Origin: CAZABP01 sp964483245
GTDB lineage: Bacteria > Planctomycetota > UBA1135 > UBA2386
Length of the DNA stretch: 43,288 nt
NCBI GenBank assembly: GCA_964483245.1
Contig: CAZABP010000041.1
Span: forward strand, 1-43,288
Direction of reading: 5' to 3'
The position numbers and the translations under genes were made by a program. A model generated the notes under the pieces. That model saw only the letters and a list, made by a program, of their open reading frames with translations. It was not told the origin of the DNA and did no database searches. Below, piece by piece: positions 15,225 to 23,231 of this stretch. Numbering within the stretch: the first letter of the stretch is position 1; every line of letters begins with the position of its first letter.

Positions 15225-15327
15225 CCTGCAACCGCCGCGACGCGGCGACCAACCGGGGCGATGGATGACCCGCCGGCGCCGCTGCGGCGTTTGGGCCTAT
15301 GCCTGCAAGCGCCGCGACGCGGCGACC
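15225..15327. repeat. Pair of 26-bp direct repeats, each containing a stem-loop
   Basis: 15225-15250 and 15302-15327 differ at one of 26 bases. Each contains CGCCGC-GAC-GCGGCG, a 6-bp inverted repeat with a 3-nt loop. The first sits 3 nt after the ssb stop. The rest of the 294-bp gap to the next gene shows no credible coding sequence. Confidence 0.7.
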
Positions 15328-15515
15328 GGTCCCTGCGCGGGATGACGCGCCGGCACAACGCGCTCTCAGCGGCGTTCGCACGGCGGGACATCGCCGCTGG
15401 TCCGATGCGGCCGGCGGGAGACCACGGCGGGACCCCGATCTCAAGTCCGGATCCGGCTTCGCCGAAAGGGCCCAGGGCTGCTCCGCCGTAGCGGTCGGAG
15501 CGTCCAGGGTGAGTG

Positions 15516-16229
15516 ATGGAGTCGATCGCCGAGGTCAAGCAAGCCTTGCAGCAGCGGTCTCGTGCCGCAACGCTCGAGGATCTTCGCAGCCAGGGACGCA
15601 AGCGCGTCCGGCTGATCCATGCCGACGAGATCGCGTCGTTGATCCGCAGTGCGGTCGACGAGGCGGTGGCCGGCGCCGTCGACCCCAGCCAGGTCGAGCA
15701 GCTCGTCGCGCGCAGCCGTGAGGAGTTCGCGGCTTCGCTGACGGCGCGCCAGCAGGAGGCGAGTGCGACCGCGTCGGAGCTGGAGCAGACCAGGCTCGAG
15801 CTCGAGACGGCGCTGAAGCGCGTCGCCGAGCTGGAGGAGCTCGTCGCCGCCGGTGCGACCGGCGCGGTCGCGACCGGGGGCAGCACCGACCTGGTCATGC
15901 GCCTGATGAACGAAGTCGCGACGTTGAAGGCGTCGATGGCGCACGCGCCAGCAGCGCCGGCGCCGGCCGCCGGCGGCGAGTCCGGCACGATCGCGGCAGC
16001 GCTGGACAAGCTCGCCGGTTCGCTGAACGAGCGGCTCGAGAAGTTCGGCCGCAAGATCGGCGTCAGCAGCGCGGTCGAGGCGGACTCGGTCAACTTCGAT
16101 GGTCTGTTCAAGCACGACACCGAGCAGCAGCTCGAGTCGAACATCGACGACGTGCAGGCCAAGCAGAAGTCCGGCAGCGGCATCGGGGCGAACCTCGACA
16201 AGCTGCGCAAGCTCAAGGGCGGCGGCTGA
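15516..16229 (+). CDS. Coiled-coil protein, putative partner of the actin-like ATPase
   Basis: A 237-residue protein without a recognised family. Residues 1-60 are basic/helical (RSQGRKRVRLIHADEIASL). Residues ~60-115 form a strong heptad-like coiled coil (SRSREEFAASLTARQQEA region to LELETALKRVAELEELV). An Ala/Pro/Gly linker follows (~115-160), then a second amphipathic stretch (ALDKLAGSLNERLEKFGRKI, ~165-185) and a Lys/Gly-rich tail. There are no membrane helices. ATG at 15516 was chosen; a GTG immediately before (15513) is an equal option. It ends 66 bp before the actin-like gene in the same direction, and the pairing suggests a filament-binding adaptor, by analogy with ParR-like or other actin partners (inference). 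Confidence 0.75.
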   Translation: MESIAEVKQALQQRSRAATLEDLRSQGRKRVRLIHADEIASLIRSAVDEAVAGAVDPSQVEQLVARSREEFAASLTARQQEASATASELEQTRLELETALKRVAELEELVAAGATGAVATGGSTDLVMRLMNEVATLKASMAHAPAAPAPAAGGESGTIAAALDKLAGSLNERLEKFGRKIGVSSAVEADSVNFDGLFKHDTEQQLESNIDDVQAKQKSGSGIGANLDKLRKLKGGG

Positions 16230-16295
16230 GGCGGGGTCGCCAGGCGCGCGCACCATCGGGAGAACTAGGGGACGGTCAGAACCGACTACGGGATC

Positions 16296-17342
16296 ATGAG
16301 CAACGAGAGAGAGCACACGTTCGAAGGGACTGCCACGGCACGGGCGGCGGCGCGTCCTGTCGCACCCGGCCGCGGTCTCGACATCGGCACGGCCAACATC
16401 GCTGCGGCGATGCAGACCGAGGATGGCGTCACCGTCACGCTGGAGCGCAACGCGTTCCTCGACATCAACAGCGACGTCTACAGCAAGAACATGCTGACGA
16501 AGCTGAAGGTGCCGTACGTCGTGCACAACGGCAAGCTCGTCGTCATCGGCGAGGCGGCGTTCGAGCTCGCCAACGTGTTCGGCAAGGAGACGCGCCGGCC
16601 GATGAGCGACGGTCTGATCAGCCCGAACGAGGTCGACGCGATGCCGATGATCAAGCTGATCATCAGCAAGGTGCTCGGCGAGCCGCTCGAGCCGGGGGAG
16701 CAGTGCTACTTCTGCGTCCCGGCGGAGTCGATCGACGTCGACAACAACGTCGTCTACCACCAGGGCCTGTTCGAGAGCCTGGTCGGCAAGATGGGCTACA
16801 CCGCGAAGGCGATCAACGAAGCGCACGCGGTCGTGTTCAGCGAGCTGGCGGAGCAGGACTTCACCGGCATCGGCCTGTCGTTCGGCGGCGGCATGGCGAA
16901 CGCCTGCGTCGCCTACAAGTCGATCCCGTGCCTGTCGTTCTCGGTCGCGCGCGGCGGCGACTGGATCGACAAGAACGTCGCCAACGTGCTCGGCATCAAG
17001 AAGTCGAAGGCGACCTACATCAAGGAGCGCGGGGTCGACATCCGCGATCCGAAGAATCGCGAAGAGGAAGCCGTCGCGATCTACTACCGGAACCTGATCA
17101 GCTACGTGCTGACCAACATCAAGAACCGGTTCGAGAACGGCAAGAACATGCCGAGCTTCAACGAGCCGATCGACGTCGCCTGTGCGGGCGGAACCTCGAT
17201 GGTCGGCGGATTCATCGAGGTGTTCCGCGACGAGTTCTCGAAGATCGACTTCCCGATCCCGGTCGGTCGCATCTTCCGCGCCGAGGATGCGCTGACCGCT
17301 GTTGCGCGCGGTTGCCTGGTCGCGGCTGCGATCGGCGAGTGA
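16296..17342 (+). CDS. Actin-like ATPase (MreB/ParM/MamK superfamily, distinct subgroup)
   Basis: A 348-residue actin/Hsp70-fold ATPase likely to form cytoplasmic filaments. Phosphate-1 loop is GRGLDIGTANIAAAM (~27-41), phosphate-2 is GLSFGGGMANACVAY (~195-209), and the adenosine motif is ACAGGTSMVGGFIEVF (~300). Other blocks are RRPMSDGLISPNEVDAMPMI, CYFCVPAESIDVDNNVVYH and SVARGGDWIDKNVANVLG. It lacks MreB's typical sequence blocks and membrane helix and is shorter than FtsA or DnaK. It resembles the poorly studied stand-alone bacterial actins found in chromosomes of several phyla. ATG at 16296. It is preceded by a coiled-coil gene. Role in segregation, organelle positioning or shape is undetermined. 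Confidence 0.88.
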   Translation: MSNEREHTFEGTATARAAARPVAPGRGLDIGTANIAAAMQTEDGVTVTLERNAFLDINSDVYSKNMLTKLKVPYVVHNGKLVVIGEAAFELANVFGKETRRPMSDGLISPNEVDAMPMIKLIISKVLGEPLEPGEQCYFCVPAESIDVDNNVVYHQGLFESLVGKMGYTAKAINEAHAVVFSELAEQDFTGIGLSFGGGMANACVAYKSIPCLSFSVARGGDWIDKNVANVLGIKKSKATYIKERGVDIRDPKNREEEAVAIYYRNLISYVLTNIKNRFENGKNMPSFNEPIDVACAGGTSMVGGFIEVFRDEFSKIDFPIPVGRIFRAEDALTAVARGCLVAAAIGE

Positions 17343-17390
17343 CCGGCGGCGGGGCGCCCGGCCCCTCTGGACTTCGGGCCCGGCCGGCCT

Positions 17391-17396
17391 AGGCTT
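17391..17396 (+). promoter_or_regulatory. Candidate -10 element TAGGCT upstream of the RRM gene
   Basis: CCTAGGCTTCGGCCCC, matching the CTAGGCTCC form ahead of murA; 112 nt before the RRM start. Confidence 0.3.
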
Positions 17397-17507
17397 CGGC
17401 CCCGGCTGGGCCTGTGACCGTGACGTCAGGAGCTTGGGCGCACCGGCCCCGGGACTGACGGCGCGTGCAACCGCAGGGCGCCAGTTGCGGTCCCTGTGGT
17501 TCCGCCG

Positions 17508-18071
17508 ATGGTCAAGAAGATCTACGTAGGCAACCTGCCGTTCACGCTGACGTCCGAACAGCTCGCTGACCTGTTCCGTCCGCACGGGGAAGTGCGCAGC
17601 GCCACGGTCATGATCGACCGTGAGACCGGCAAGCCACGCGGTTTCGGGTTCGTGACGATGGTCGACGACGCCGCGGCCGCGAAGGCGATCGCCGCCCTCG
17701 ACGGCAACATGTCCAACGGGCGACCGCTGCGCGTCAACGAGGCGCGCGAGCGCGAGGCGGGGCCCGGCGGCAACAGCGGCCCGGGGCCACGCAACCACGG
17801 CAGCCCGGGCGGCCCGGGCGGCGATGGCGCGGTGCGCTCCGCCCCGCGGCGGGACGACGCGGCGCCGCGCAGCAATCCGAACTTCGGTCCGCCGGCTGCT
17901 CCTGGCGGCCGTCGCGCCGGCGAGGGGCGGCGGGACGAGCGGGGTCCTGAGCGCGACTGGTCACGCAAGCCGAAGTCGCCCGCCAAACCGGACGAACCCG
18001 ACGACTTCGGGCCACGGCATCGCAAGGGTGGCGGCGGCAGCCGCAACTGGGACGACGTCGACGACGACTGA
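17508..18071 (+). CDS. RRM-domain RNA-binding protein with Gly/Arg-rich tail
   Basis: A 187-residue protein. Residues 1-80 are a single RNA recognition motif, with RNP2 as KIYVGNL (~3-9) and RNP1 as KPRGFGFV (~44-51). The tail of ~105 residues is Gly/Pro/Arg/Asp-rich and low-complexity (GPGGNSGPGPRNHGSPGGPG, later DDFGPRHRKGGGGSRNWDD), resembling the tails of cyanobacterial cold-inducible RNA-binding proteins. It probably binds structured or single-stranded RNA in the cytoplasm, and the disordered tail could promote clustering (inference). ATG at 17508 was chosen over the GTG at 17496 since RRMs start 2-3 residues before RNP2. It is convergent with the DUF1343 gene, 12 bp away. Confidence 0.9.
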   Translation: MVKKIYVGNLPFTLTSEQLADLFRPHGEVRSATVMIDRETGKPRGFGFVTMVDDAAAAKAIAALDGNMSNGRPLRVNEAREREAGPGGNSGPGPRNHGSPGGPGGDGAVRSAPRRDDAAPRSNPNFGPPAAPGGRRAGEGRRDERGPERDWSRKPKSPAKPDEPDDFGPRHRKGGGGSRNWDDVDDD

Positions 18072-18083
18072 TCGCAGCGGCGA

Positions 18084-19271
18084 TCACCGGTAGAGCAGGA
18101 ACGGCTCACGCCGCGCCAGGAACCGCTCGACGTCGGTCGCGAACCCGGCATGCAGCGCGCGCCAGTTCTCGCGCTTGCCCAGCCCGGCGAACGTCGCGTC
18201 GTGCGCGAGCAGCTTGGCGTACGGCGCGAAGTCCCAGTCCGGCTGCTCGCGCAGCAAGCCGGCCAGCGCCAAGCCTGCCTGCACCGGGCGGAACTCTGCG
18301 CGGTCGGTCACGACGAAGCGGACGCCCCGGCACGACTCGCCGGCGAACCGGCTCGCCGCCGGCGTGAACTCGATCGGCACGCAGCGCAGGCCGGGGATTG
18401 CGGCGGCATTCAGACTGGCGGCGAGGCGCCGGTGATCCAGCCACGGCGCGCCGATCTGCTCGAACGGCGCATCGGTGCCGCGCCCGACCGAGAGGTTCGT
18501 GAACTCGACGAGGCCGATGCCCGGGTACAGCAGCGCCTGCGTGACCGAGCGCATGTTCGGCGACGGGTCGATCCAGACCTGACCGGTGGCATCGAACGGC
18601 ATCGCGCGGCGCCACCCGCGCATCGCGACGACGACCGATGCGCCGCCGAGCCGGCGCTCGGCCGCGAACATCCGCGCCAGCTCGCCGATCGTCATGCCGT
18701 GGCGGATCGGCAGCGGGTGCCAGGCGGTGAACGAGGCGGCGTCCGCGTCGCGCAGCGGGCCTTCGACGATCTCGCCGCCGAGCGGATTCGGCCGGTCGAG
18801 CACGACGAACGGGATGCCGGCCTCGGCGGCGGCTTCCTGCGCGAGACCCATCGTCGAGATGTAGGTGTAGAAGCGGCAGCCGACGTCCTGGATGTCGAAC
18901 AGCAGCAGGTCGAGCCCGGCGAGGCTCTCCGGCGTCGGTTTGCGCGTGCTGCCGTACAGGCTGTGGATCGCGAGCCCGGTGCGCGCATCCCGCGCGTCCG
19001 GGACCAGCGCGTCGAGCTTCCCCTCGAAGCCGTGCTCCGGACAGAACAGGGCCACCAGCTCGACGTCCGGCGCCGCATGCAGCAGTTCGACCGTGCTGTG
19101 CCCGTCCAACGCACGGCCGGTGTGGTTCGTGATCAGCCCGATCCGCTTGCCGCGCAGCCGCGCGAACTGCTCGGCACGCAGTACGTCGATGCCGTTCGCC
19201 ACCACGTCCTGCGCCGGTGCGCCGGCGCTGGCAGCTACGGCGAGAGCGAGGATCAACGTGCGCGTGGCCAT
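18084..19271 (-). CDS. DUF1343/NamZ-like exo-beta-N-acetylmuramidase, secreted
   Basis: A 395-residue DUF1343 (GH171) protein. The characterised member, Bacillus subtilis NamZ, removes MurNAc from the non-reducing end of peptidoglycan fragments. An N-terminal signal peptide (TLILALAVAASAGAPAQ) points to the periplasm or outside. Family blocks seen are GKRIGLITNHTGRALDG, LFCPEHGFEG, HSLYGSTRKPTPE, LLLFDIQDVGCRFYTYISTM, VLDRPNPLGG, WIDPSPNMRS, YPGIGLVEFTNLSVGRGTD and FEQIGAPWLD. The start ATG (19271) lies inside the 3' end of the symporter gene (19-nt overlap), so the two are one operon. With murQ divergently transcribed, a cell-wall MurNAc salvage role is a strong inference. Confidence 0.92.
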   Translation of the reverse strand: MATRTLILALAVAASAGAPAQDVVANGIDVLRAEQFARLRGKRIGLITNHTGRALDGHSTVELLHAAPDVELVALFCPEHGFEGKLDALVPDARDARTGLAIHSLYGSTRKPTPESLAGLDLLLFDIQDVGCRFYTYISTMGLAQEAAAEAGIPFVVLDRPNPLGGEIVEGPLRDADAASFTAWHPLPIRHGMTIGELARMFAAERRLGGASVVVAMRGWRRAMPFDATGQVWIDPSPNMRSVTQALLYPGIGLVEFTNLSVGRGTDAPFEQIGAPWLDHRRLAASLNAAAIPGLRCVPIEFTPAASRFAGESCRGVRFVVTDRAEFRPVQAGLALAGLLREQPDWDFAPYAKLLAHDATFAGLGKRENWRALHAGFATDVERFLARREPFLLYR

Positions 19272-20683
19272 GCGATCTGCGCCAGGATGCCGAGCAGGCA
19301 GGTTCCGAGCGAGCCGAAGCAGGCGAACCATGGCCACGCGAGATCGGTCGTCAGGCGCAAGGCCAGCATTCCGGCGCACCCACCGAGCAGCGCCACGAAC
19401 GCCGCGAATTGCGTGACCCGCCACGGCAGCAGGCTCAGGAAGAAGATCCCGAGCACGATCCCGGTCGTGAACGAGGCGATCTCCATGACCCGCTCGATGA
19501 CGCTGCCGGGCAACTGCTGCCCGGCGATCCCGACCGTGATCTGCAGCAGGCCGAACCCGACCGTACACAGCCGCGCGACGAGCAGCAGGTGACGTTCACT
19601 GGCCGCCGGCGCCAGCAGCGGGCGGTACAGGTCCTGCACTGCGCTGGTCGCGCACGAGTTCAGCGAGCTCGACAGCGTCGACATCGCCGCCGCGAACACG
19701 CCACCCAGCACGAGACCGAGCACCCCGGCCGGCAGCTCGTCGACGAGGAAGGCGGCGAACACGCGGTCGGGGCGGACGAACGGGGTCGCCGGCGGGTGTT
19801 GCGTGTACCAGCAGTACAGCCCGACCCCGATCAACAGGAACAGCGCGAACTGCGCGAACACGACGACGCCGCTCCAGGCGAGTGCGCGCGCTGCGTCGGC
19901 ACGGCTGCGTGCGCACAGGTAGCGCTGCACGAGCATCTGGTCGGCGCCATGCGTACCGAGCGACACGAATGCGCCGCCGACCAGCCCGGCCGGCAGCACG
20001 AACGCGTCGTCGAGCACCCAGCGGGCGTCGATGGCGGTCAGCTTGCCGGTCTGCGCGAGGACCGTCGCGAAACCACCGTCCAGCCCACGCAGCAGCAGCA
20101 GGAACGCGACGACGGCGCCGAGCATGTAGACCCCGAACTGGATCACGTCGGTCCAGATCACGGCCCGGATCCCGCCGAAGAACGTGTAGAGGATCGTCGC
20201 GCAGCCGGTGACGAGGATCGCCAGCTCCAGGCCGATCCCGAACACCTCCTCGACGACGATCGCAGTCAGGAACAGACGCAGTCCGTCGGCTAGCGTCCGC
20301 ATCGCCAGGAACAGCGCCGATGCGACGGTGCGGACCCCGGCCCCGAACCGGTGGTACAGCAGGTCATAGGCGGTGAACAGCTCGCGTTCGAAGTAGCGCG
20401 GCAGCAGCAACCAGACCACCACCAGCCGCCCGAGCACATAGCCGGCGGCGAGCTGCAGGAACGTCAGGTCGCGCGCCCACGCGAACCCCGGCACGCTCAG
20501 GAACGTGACCGTGCTGGTTTCCGTGGCGACGATCGACAGCAGGATCGCACCCCACGGCAACGCGCGCCCGCCGAGCATGTAGTCCGTCGCGCCGCGTTGC
20601 CCGCGGCTGACGGCGAGTCCGATCGCGACGACGAGCGCGACGTAGATCCCGACGACGACGGCGTCGATCAGGTCCAGCCGCAC
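19253..20683 (-). CDS. Sodium:solute symporter (SSS family), putative cell-wall sugar importer
   Basis: A 476-residue inner-membrane transporter with about 13 hydrophobic segments and the LeuT-like SSS layout. It has DYMLGGRALPWGAILLSIVA, TSTVTFLSVPGFAWARD, TFFGGIRAVIWTDVIQFGVY, LVGGAFVSLGTHGADQMLVQR and AAAMSTLSSSLNSCATSAVQD, where the Ser/Thr-rich sequence corresponds to the Na2-site region. GTG at 20683 has GGAGG 8 nt upstream and directly precedes RLDLIDAVVVGIY, so it is preferred over the ATG further upstream, which would extend into murQ. It is located between namZ-like and murQ. Uptake of MurNAc or related amino sugars is inferred from context only; SSS substrates cannot be read from sequence. 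Confidence 0.92.
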   Translation of the reverse strand: MRLDLIDAVVVGIYVALVVAIGLAVSRGQRGATDYMLGGRALPWGAILLSIVATETSTVTFLSVPGFAWARDLTFLQLAAGYVLGRLVVVWLLLPRYFERELFTAYDLLYHRFGAGVRTVASALFLAMRTLADGLRLFLTAIVVEEVFGIGLELAILVTGCATILYTFFGGIRAVIWTDVIQFGVYMLGAVVAFLLLLRGLDGGFATVLAQTGKLTAIDARWVLDDAFVLPAGLVGGAFVSLGTHGADQMLVQRYLCARSRADAARALAWSGVVVFAQFALFLLIGVGLYCWYTQHPPATPFVRPDRVFAAFLVDELPAGVLGLVLGGVFAAAMSTLSSSLNSCATSAVQDLYRPLLAPAASERHLLLVARLCTVGFGLLQITVGIAGQQLPGSVIERVMEIASFTTGIVLGIFFLSLLPWRVTQFAAFVALLGGCAGMLALRLTTDLAWPWFACFGSLGTCLLGILAQIAWPRAR

Positions 20684-20725
20684 CGTGCCGCCTCCACGCG
20701 CGCGTCGGTCACTGGCGCGCGAAGC

Positions 20726-20731
20726 TATACT
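20726..20731 (+). promoter_or_regulatory. Candidate murQ -10 element TATACT
   Basis: GAAGCTATACTCGCC in the 70-bp divergent gap, 22 nt before the murQ ATG; five of six matches to TATAAT. Confidence 0.5.
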
Positions 20732-20753
20732 CGCCGCGCGAGCCGCGCAACGC

Positions 20754-21665
20754 ATGCGATCGACCGAGCGATCCGAGCCGCCGACGACCGAGCAGAGTCT
20801 CGACGCGTCGGCTGAGCTGGACCGGATGCCAGCGCAGGCGTTCGTCGAGTTGATGTGCCGCGAAGATCAGCGCGCCACCGCCGCCGTCGCGGCGATTGCG
20901 CCGCAGATCGCGGCGGCGATCGAACGCATCGCGGTCGTGCTGCAACGTGGCGGCCGGTTGTTGTACGCCGGCGCCGGTACGTCCGGCCGCCTCGGCATGC
21001 TCGACGCGGTGGAATGTCCGCCGACGTTTTCGACGCCGCCGGCGATGGTCGTCGCGCTGCTCGCCGGCGGCTCGCAGGCGATGCTGCAGGCCGTCGAGGG
21101 GGCCGAAGACGACGCCGCGGCCGGCCGCGCCGACATCGCGGCACATGCCGTCGGCCCGCATGACGTCGTCGTCGGGATCAGCGCGAGCGGCAGCACGCCA
21201 TACGTCCTCGGCGCGCTCGGCGAGGCGCGCGCGCGCGGGGCAGCGTGCATCGGGATCACGTGCAACGACCCGGCCGAGCTGGCGCCGCTCGTGGATCTGT
21301 TCCTGCCGCTGCTGGTCGGGCCCGAGGTGCTCGCCGGCTCGACGCGGTTGAAGGCCGGCACCGCGACGAAGCTCGTGCTGAACATGCTGTCGACCGGAGC
21401 GATGATCCGGCTCGGCAAGAGCTATGGGAACCTGATGGTCGACGTCGCGGCGACGAACCAGAAGCTGCGCCGCCGCGCGCTGGGGATCGTCGCGCGCGTG
21501 ACCGGGCTCGATGCGGCGGCGGCGGCGGCAGCCCTCGCCGAGAGTGGTGGCGAGGTCAAGACCTGCATCGTCGCGCAGCGGCTGCGGATTCCGCCGGCGC
21601 AGGCGCGTGCGCGGCTGGCGGCCTGCGGGGGGCACGTGCGCGCGGCGCTCGCAGCAACCCCGTGA
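20754..21665 (+). CDS. murQ: N-acetylmuramic acid 6-phosphate etherase
   Basis: MurQ cleaves the lactyl ether of MurNAc-6-P to give GlcNAc-6-P and D-lactate, in cytosolic peptidoglycan recycling. The 303-residue protein (E. coli 298) has a SIS fold with GAGTSGRLGMLDAVECPPTF, where the Glu of VECPP is the catalytic acid, VEGAEDDA with the second Glu, GISASGSTPYVLGAL, and TRLKAGTATKLVLNMLSTGA followed by MIRLGKSYGNLMVD. A C-terminal small helical domain follows. ATG at 20754 lies just before TTEQSLDASAELDRM, the usual start region. Its TGA overlaps the next GTG by 4 nt. A MurNAc kinase (AnmK or MurK) or PTS is not in the window. Confidence 0.97.
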   Translation: MRSTERSEPPTTEQSLDASAELDRMPAQAFVELMCREDQRATAAVAAIAPQIAAAIERIAVVLQRGGRLLYAGAGTSGRLGMLDAVECPPTFSTPPAMVVALLAGGSQAMLQAVEGAEDDAAAGRADIAAHAVGPHDVVVGISASGSTPYVLGALGEARARGAACIGITCNDPAELAPLVDLFLPLLVGPEVLAGSTRLKAGTATKLVLNMLSTGAMIRLGKSYGNLMVDVAATNQKLRRRALGIVARVTGLDAAAAAAALAESGGEVKTCIVAQRLRIPPAQARARLAACGGHVRAALAATP

Positions 21666-22564
21666 TCGGACGCAGCCGCCTCGCGATCGACGCGCTGCGT
21701 GGGATCGCGATCCTCGTGTTGATCGTCAGCGACCATCTCACCGCATACGGCGCCTGGCCGGAGGCCTTGCGGCGCAGCGGCGCGGTCGGGGCGTCGTTGG
21801 CGGATCTGGCGGCTGGTTGCCTGTTCTTCACCGTCGGGGCGGCACTCCCCGAGCAGCTGTCACGCCGCGCCGAGGCCGGTGCCGCACGCGGCGCGCTGAT
21901 CGGCTGGGTGCTGCGCACCAGCGTGTGCATCGGGCTGCTCGGCCTGCTGCTGTCGGCGTGGCCGGTCGTGACCTGGGCGCCGGAGTTCGGCTGGCATCCG
22001 TCATGGGTGGAGTTGCAGCTGCCGGATCTGTTGCAGCAGGTCGCCATCTGCTTCGCGCTGGTTGCGACTGCGTACCTGTTCGTGGCGCCGCGGCGGCTCG
22101 TGCCGTTGGCGATGCTGGTGCTGTTGGTGGCGTGGGGGTTCGATGGCGCGCGCCCCGCGCTCGCAGCTCACGAGCTGCTGCCTCCCGTCGGGCTGCTGGA
22201 CCTGATCCCTGCCCTCGCGGTGACCGCGTTCGGGGTGGCGGCCGGTCGTCGGTTGCAGGGATCGGAGGAGCCGGTCCCGCTGACCGCGCGGATCGCCGTA
22301 CCCGGGATCCTGCTGCTGTTCGCCGCCGGGGTCTGGAGTTGGTGGCTGCCGATTACCGTGGAGCCGTGGAGCGGCTCGTTCGGCGTGTTGAGCGCGGGGC
22401 TGTCGGCGCAGGCGCTCGCACTCGCGATGTGGGTGATCGACGTGCGCGCATGGCGGCGCATGGCGGGACCGCTGGCGTGGGTGGGGGCCTACGCGTTGCT
22501 GTGGTACGCCGCGGCGGGGATCGCGGCGGAGTCCGTTGCGCTCTGGGTGCCGCTGGCGCCGTGA
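21662..22564 (+). CDS. NagX-like membrane protein (acyltransferase-like, HGSNAT/DUF5009 superfamily)
   Basis: A 300-residue polytopic membrane protein with about 8-9 helices. The N-terminus RLAIDALRGIAILVLIVSDH, followed by LADLAAGCLFFTVGAALPEQ, fits the R-x-x-x-x-D-x-x-R-G start of the NagX/heparan-alpha-glucosaminide N-acetyltransferase-like family. These proteins are often encoded with amino-sugar utilisation genes. It starts at GTG 21662 within the murQ stop (GTGA), so it is coupled to murQ. A role in inner-membrane handling of GlcNAc/MurNAc sugars is inferred from family and context. The catalytic His-Asp/His pairs of true HGSNAT are not fully evident beyond the SDH of helix 1. Confidence 0.85.
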   Translation: MIGRSRLAIDALRGIAILVLIVSDHLTAYGAWPEALRRSGAVGASLADLAAGCLFFTVGAALPEQLSRRAEAGAARGALIGWVLRTSVCIGLLGLLLSAWPVVTWAPEFGWHPSWVELQLPDLLQQVAICFALVATAYLFVAPRRLVPLAMLVLLVAWGFDGARPALAAHELLPPVGLLDLIPALAVTAFGVAAGRRLQGSEEPVPLTARIAVPGILLLFAAGVWSWWLPITVEPWSGSFGVLSAGLSAQALALAMWVIDVRAWRRMAGPLAWVGAYALLWYAAAGIAAESVALWVPLAP

Positions 22565-22632
22565 TCGGATGAAGGATCGGTGAGGAAGCGGCGAAGCCTT
22601 CGCGGAACACGCGTCTGCCGCACACACCGCGC

Positions 22633-22662
22633 TTGACCGCGGCGAAGTGCTTCCCCTAACGC
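22633..22662 (+). promoter_or_regulatory. Candidate promoter for the lipoprotein gene (TTGACC - 18 bp - TAACGC)
   Basis: TTGACC (22633-22638) and TAACGC (22657-22662), 18-bp spacer, 26 nt upstream of the ATG at 22689. It is one of the few sites here with a recognisable -35. Confidence 0.4.
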
Positions 22663-22688
22663 TCTGCCACCGCAAAGGAAGCACACGC

Positions 22689-23045
22689 ATGAAGAGAACC
22701 GCGATCCTCCTCTCGCTGACGGCCGTCTGCTGCCTCGCCGCCTGCGAGAGCACCAACTCCTCGTCCAGTTCCTCCTCCAGCGCCAAGCCTGCCGATGCCG
22801 GCTTCGTCGACAGCGGCTACTACGTCCAGGAGATGAAGAACGGCCGCTACTACGTGTTCGGCACGCGCGAAGGCCACCAGGACTTCCAGCAGAGCGGCCA
22901 CATGCGCCTGTCGAAGACCTTCATCGGCAAGGGTCCGGGCGGCGCGACCGTCGTCATCGAGCTGACCGACAAGGACAAGCAGGAGATCATGTCCAGCCGC
23001 CTCGTCAGCGAGTTCAACAAGCGCAACGGCACGATGCTGAAGTAG
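22689..23045 (+). CDS. Small lipoprotein
   Basis: A 118-residue lipoprotein. The signal is MKRTAILLSLTAVCCLAAC with a Lys-Arg n-region, a hydrophobic core and lipobox LAAC (lipidated Cys19), followed by a Ser-rich tether (SSSSSSSSAK). The mature domain of ~80 residues (GYYVQEMKNGRYYVFGTREG region, then GHMRLSKTFIGKGPGGATVVIELTDKD) belongs to no family I can name. It would be processed by Lgt and by LspA, which is encoded at 39781. AGGA lies ~10 nt upstream. Adjacent tRNA-Leu is on the other strand. Confidence 0.85.
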   Translation: MKRTAILLSLTAVCCLAACESTNSSSSSSSSAKPADAGFVDSGYYVQEMKNGRYYVFGTREGHQDFQQSGHMRLSKTFIGKGPGGATVVIELTDKDKQEIMSSRLVSEFNKRNGTMLK

Positions 23046-23058
23046 GCGCGCGCGCTGG

Positions 23059-23143
23059 TGCGGGGGGAGGGAATCGAACCCTCATGCCCGGTGAAGGGCC
23101 GCGGATTTTAAGTCCGCTGCGTCTGCCGTTCCGCCACCCCCGC
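23059..23143 (-). tRNA. tRNA-Leu (anticodon TAA)
   Basis: The minus strand folds as an 85-nt class II tRNA. It has acceptor stem GCGGGGG/CCCCCGC with discriminator A, anticodon stem-loop GCGGACTTAAAATCCGC with TAA anticodon, a long variable arm (GGCCCTTCACCGGGCATG region) and T-arm GGGTTCGATTCCC. CCA is not encoded. Confidence 0.96.
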
Positions 23144-23231
23144 TCGCTCGGCCGGCCCCCGGAGCCCGCCCGGCAGAAACCGGGAGACTTCGCAGCCGCT
23201 GCGGTCTAAACGATCCGCAGCACTGCGAACC

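Noticed and set aside
15261..15491. Possible 76-residue plus-strand gene after ssb
   Set aside because: Covers the twin repeats, Pro/Arg-rich without domain or ribosome binding site.
15441..17798. Long minus-strand open frame opposite the coiled-coil/actin genes
   Set aside because: Low-complexity Arg/Asp/Val-rich mirror; the plus strand carries clear actin motifs.
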